Virus record (IMG/VR): IMGVR_UViG_3300017992_000083
Span: 1 to 24,013 of that record
Length of the DNA: 24,013 bases
Reading direction: 5' to 3' (one strand)
Source: a virus
Shown here: piece by piece, positions 22,592-24,013 of the stretch
Numbering within the stretch: position 1 is the first letter of the stretch
Layout: each line of letters starts with the position of its first letter
Notes under the pieces: model-generated
Told to the model about the DNA's origin: nothing
What the model saw: only the letters and a program-made list of their open reading frames with translations
Database searches by the model: none
Position numbers and translations under genes: made by a program

Positions 22592-22597
22592 CGGGGC

Positions 22598-22837
22598 ATG
22601 TCTCCCGAGGGTCCCCGCCGAGATGACGAGCGCGAACTCCAAGAACTCCTACGGCTTGCCGCTGGGGCTGTGTTCTCGTTCGCGTTCCTCCTCATCGTCA
22701 TCGTCGTCCTCATCTCCGAGGTCGTCCAGGACCGGGACCTGGACACCGCTCTCCTCCTGGGCCTGGGCACGTCCGCGCTCACCGCAGCGACGGCGATGTT
22801 CGGGGTCCAGGTCGTACTAGGACGCCGCAATGATTGA
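22598..22837 (+). CDS. Small membrane protein, holin candidate
   Basis: This 79-residue protein has a charged N-terminus (EGPRRDDERELQELLRL), a strongly hydrophobic span at residues about 21-43 (VFSFAFLLIVIVVLISEVV) and a second span at about 50-73 (ALLLGLGTSALTAATAMFG). It ends in GRRND. Two spans, small size and charged ends fit class II holins, which open the inner membrane at lysis time. Neighbouring membrane protein genes and a peptidase downstream support this. The gene overlaps the next by 8 bases. A structural membrane role cannot be excluded. Confidence 0.55.
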   Translation: MSPEGPRRDDERELQELLRLAAGAVFSFAFLLIVIVVLISEVVQDRDLDTALLLGLGTSALTAATAMFGVQVVLGRRND

Positions 22838-23153
22838 CCTGCCCACGGACCGCGACATCTCCCTCGCGCTCAGCATCGCCTTGTTCGGCGTGGTCGTGGT
22901 CGGGGTCCTGGTATCCCGACGCCTCAACGGGAGCGCGACACCACCGCTCAAGTACGGCCTTGCGGCGCTCCTGACCATGGCAGCGTTGCGCCTCTACTCG
23001 GCCTCCTCCTACCTCTGGGGGTCCACCGCTCAGGACCTGGGCATCTTCCCGTTCCTCCGCTTCGGGGTCATCGCGCTGCTGACCCTGGCACTCATCCTCA
23101 GCCTCGCCCTGGTCGCCTTCTATGCTCGACGCCTCCCCCCGAAGCACCACTAG
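22830..23153 (+). CDS. Three-span membrane protein, holin or holin partner candidate
   Basis: This 107-residue protein has three predicted membrane spans at residues about 10-28 (ISLALSIALFGVVVVGVLV), 41-60 and 78-101 (FLRFGVIALLTLALILSLAL). It ends in a basic RRLPPKHH tail. The layout resembles class I holins with three helices. It overlaps the previous membrane protein gene by 8 bases, so the pair may form a holin and antiholin or a two-part holin. It lies 9 bases before the peptidase gene, whose ribosome site follows its stop at once. The assignment depends on topology and context. Confidence 0.55.
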   Translation: MIDLPTDRDISLALSIALFGVVVVGVLVSRRLNGSATPPLKYGLAALLTMAALRLYSASSYLWGSTAQDLGIFPFLRFGVIALLTLALILSLALVAFYARRLPPKHH

Positions 23154-23162
23154 GAGGGCCCT

Positions 23163-23963
23163 ATGTACTGGCCGCGCCACCGTCCCCAACTCACCGGCAT
23201 CTCGACCGCCTCCGTGGACTGCGGGGTTCGCTCGACTCAGATGGGGCTCGACGCCCTGACCGAGGGCCGCGTCATCCGCAGCGTTCCGACCATCCGGGAC
23301 ATCGGAGGGATGGGGGACGGGCCCACGAACTACTACGAATGGGACGAGGTGTTCGATGAACTAGGGGGCCGGACCCTCGGCTTCTCTGGTCAGAAGTCGA
23401 ACGACTGGGATGCGGCGAAGGCCCACCTCCGCAACGATGGCTGGGTCATCCTCGCCGTGGACTACGGGGTGTACCGGAGGTCCATGCAAGCCAAGTCCGG
23501 CAGCCTCACGTTCGACGGGTACCACGCAATCCTGTTCGGAGGGGACCGGAAGCCCGACAACGTCCGACTCACGAGGTCGTTCGATAGCCTCCTGGATGGT
23601 CGCTACCGGGGATGTCCTGACGGTCCGGTCTGGGTCCCTCATTGGAAGGTCCGGGGCGCGGCCACGAAGGTCGGGGACCGGGAGGGCCTGCCTGGGGGCA
23701 TCTTCGCTGTCCTCCTCCAACCCGATGCCGTCGTGGAACCTGGGGACCCTGGCGCACCGCTACCGGTCCCGCCCGCGTTCCTCTCCCTCCCGGACATCCT
23801 CTCGGACCTCTCGGAGGTCGTCGGGATGACCAGCGAGCCGGATGTCCAGGACCGCGTAGGGCAGACCGTAGACAGCCTCCGGCTCCTCCTGGGCCTCCAG
23901 GGGAACCCCGAGGCGGATGCAGCCACGCCGGTCGCTGCCGGCATCAACGTCACGGAGGGTTAG
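23163..23963 (+). CDS. Cysteine peptidase-like protein (C39-like), endolysin candidate
   Basis: This 266-residue protein has a C39-like/papain-fold pattern: a catalytic-type ASVDCGVRSTQ (C20), FDGYHAILFGGD (H121) and a following SFDS (D141) that could complete a Cys-His-Asp triad. Such domains form the peptidase part of several phage lysins and cut peptidoglycan stem or cross-bridge peptides. The C-terminal 90 residues have a Pro-rich linker PGAPLPVPPAFLSLP followed by a Leu-rich helical region, with no known wall-binding repeat recognised. A strong AGGAGG site precedes the ATG. Context after holin-like genes supports lysis. It could instead be a virion-associated peptidase. Confidence 0.55.
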   Translation: MYWPRHRPQLTGISTASVDCGVRSTQMGLDALTEGRVIRSVPTIRDIGGMGDGPTNYYEWDEVFDELGGRTLGFSGQKSNDWDAAKAHLRNDGWVILAVDYGVYRRSMQAKSGSLTFDGYHAILFGGDRKPDNVRLTRSFDSLLDGRYRGCPDGPVWVPHWKVRGAATKVGDREGLPGGIFAVLLQPDAVVEPGDPGAPLPVPPAFLSLPDILSDLSEVVGMTSEPDVQDRVGQTVDSLRLLLGLQGNPEADAATPVAAGINVTEG

Positions 23964-24013
23964 ATGGAGTCCACGTACCGAGGGGTCAGCATCCGGGGAT
24001 GGCTGGCCCTCTA
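23964..24013 (+). CDS. Start of a further gene, cut by the window end
   Basis: An ATG follows the previous stop directly, with GGAGG at 23954-23958 as ribosome site. Sixteen codons are visible (MESTYRGVSIRGWLAL). Too little remains to identify it; the context is the lysis region. Confidence 0.6.
   Translation, partial: MESTYRGVSIRGWLAL

Noticed and set aside
1-24013. CRISPR array, insertion sequence, integrase or attachment site
   Set aside because: No spaced direct repeats beyond the fibre coding repeats, no transposase or recombinase motifs, and no terminal inverted repeats were seen.

Overview
This window is a contiguous stretch of the late (virion and lysis) region of a tailed, siphovirus-type bacteriophage. 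All recognisable genes lie on the + strand and are packed nearly end to end, many joined by ATGA, GTGA or TGATG overlaps. Base composition is high-GC throughout, roughly two thirds GC by eye. Starts are often GTG, with one clear TTG, and strong AGGAGG-type ribosome sites are frequent. Two small lysis-region genes look leaderless. These traits suggest a high-GC host, most likely an actinobacterium, but nothing in the sequence proves the host.

Layout. 1-1267: the end of an unrecognised gene, then a glycosyltransferase of the TET-associated type, normally linked to DNA base hypermodification. 1257-6341: packaging and head genes (P27-type small terminase, large terminase, portal, scaffold, HK97-fold major capsid), closed by a GC-rich hairpin. 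6398-6961: head-tail connector. 6961-10956: an embedded glycan cassette, made of a nucleotide-sugar 4,6-dehydratase, a 29-codon micro-ORF, a three-domain glycosyltransferase and a GT-B-like transferase. 10966-13488: a 49-codon TTG-start ORF, then head closure, neck and tail-terminator proteins, tail tube protein, and tail assembly chaperones joined by a -1 frameshift. 13494-22440: tape measure, a large tail-tip protein, and four tail-tip or fibre proteins, two of which look like paralogues. 22441-24013: three small membrane proteins (holin candidates), a C39-like cysteine peptidase (lysin candidate) and the start of another gene. No stretch over 300 bases lacks a gene.

How it fits together. 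The terminase packages DNA through the portal into a scaffold-built head. The connector, stopper, neck and terminator join it to a non-contractile tail whose length is set by the 853-residue tape measure. The fibre cluster binds the host, and the last genes probably lyse it. Two features stand out. First, a glycan-making cassette sits inside the head-tail joining operon, suggesting glycosylated virions or a sugar for modified DNA. Second, I found no GATC site anywhere in the 24 kb, with isoleucine and aspartate codons apparently chosen to avoid it. Together with the TET-associated glycosyltransferase, this points to strong restriction pressure.
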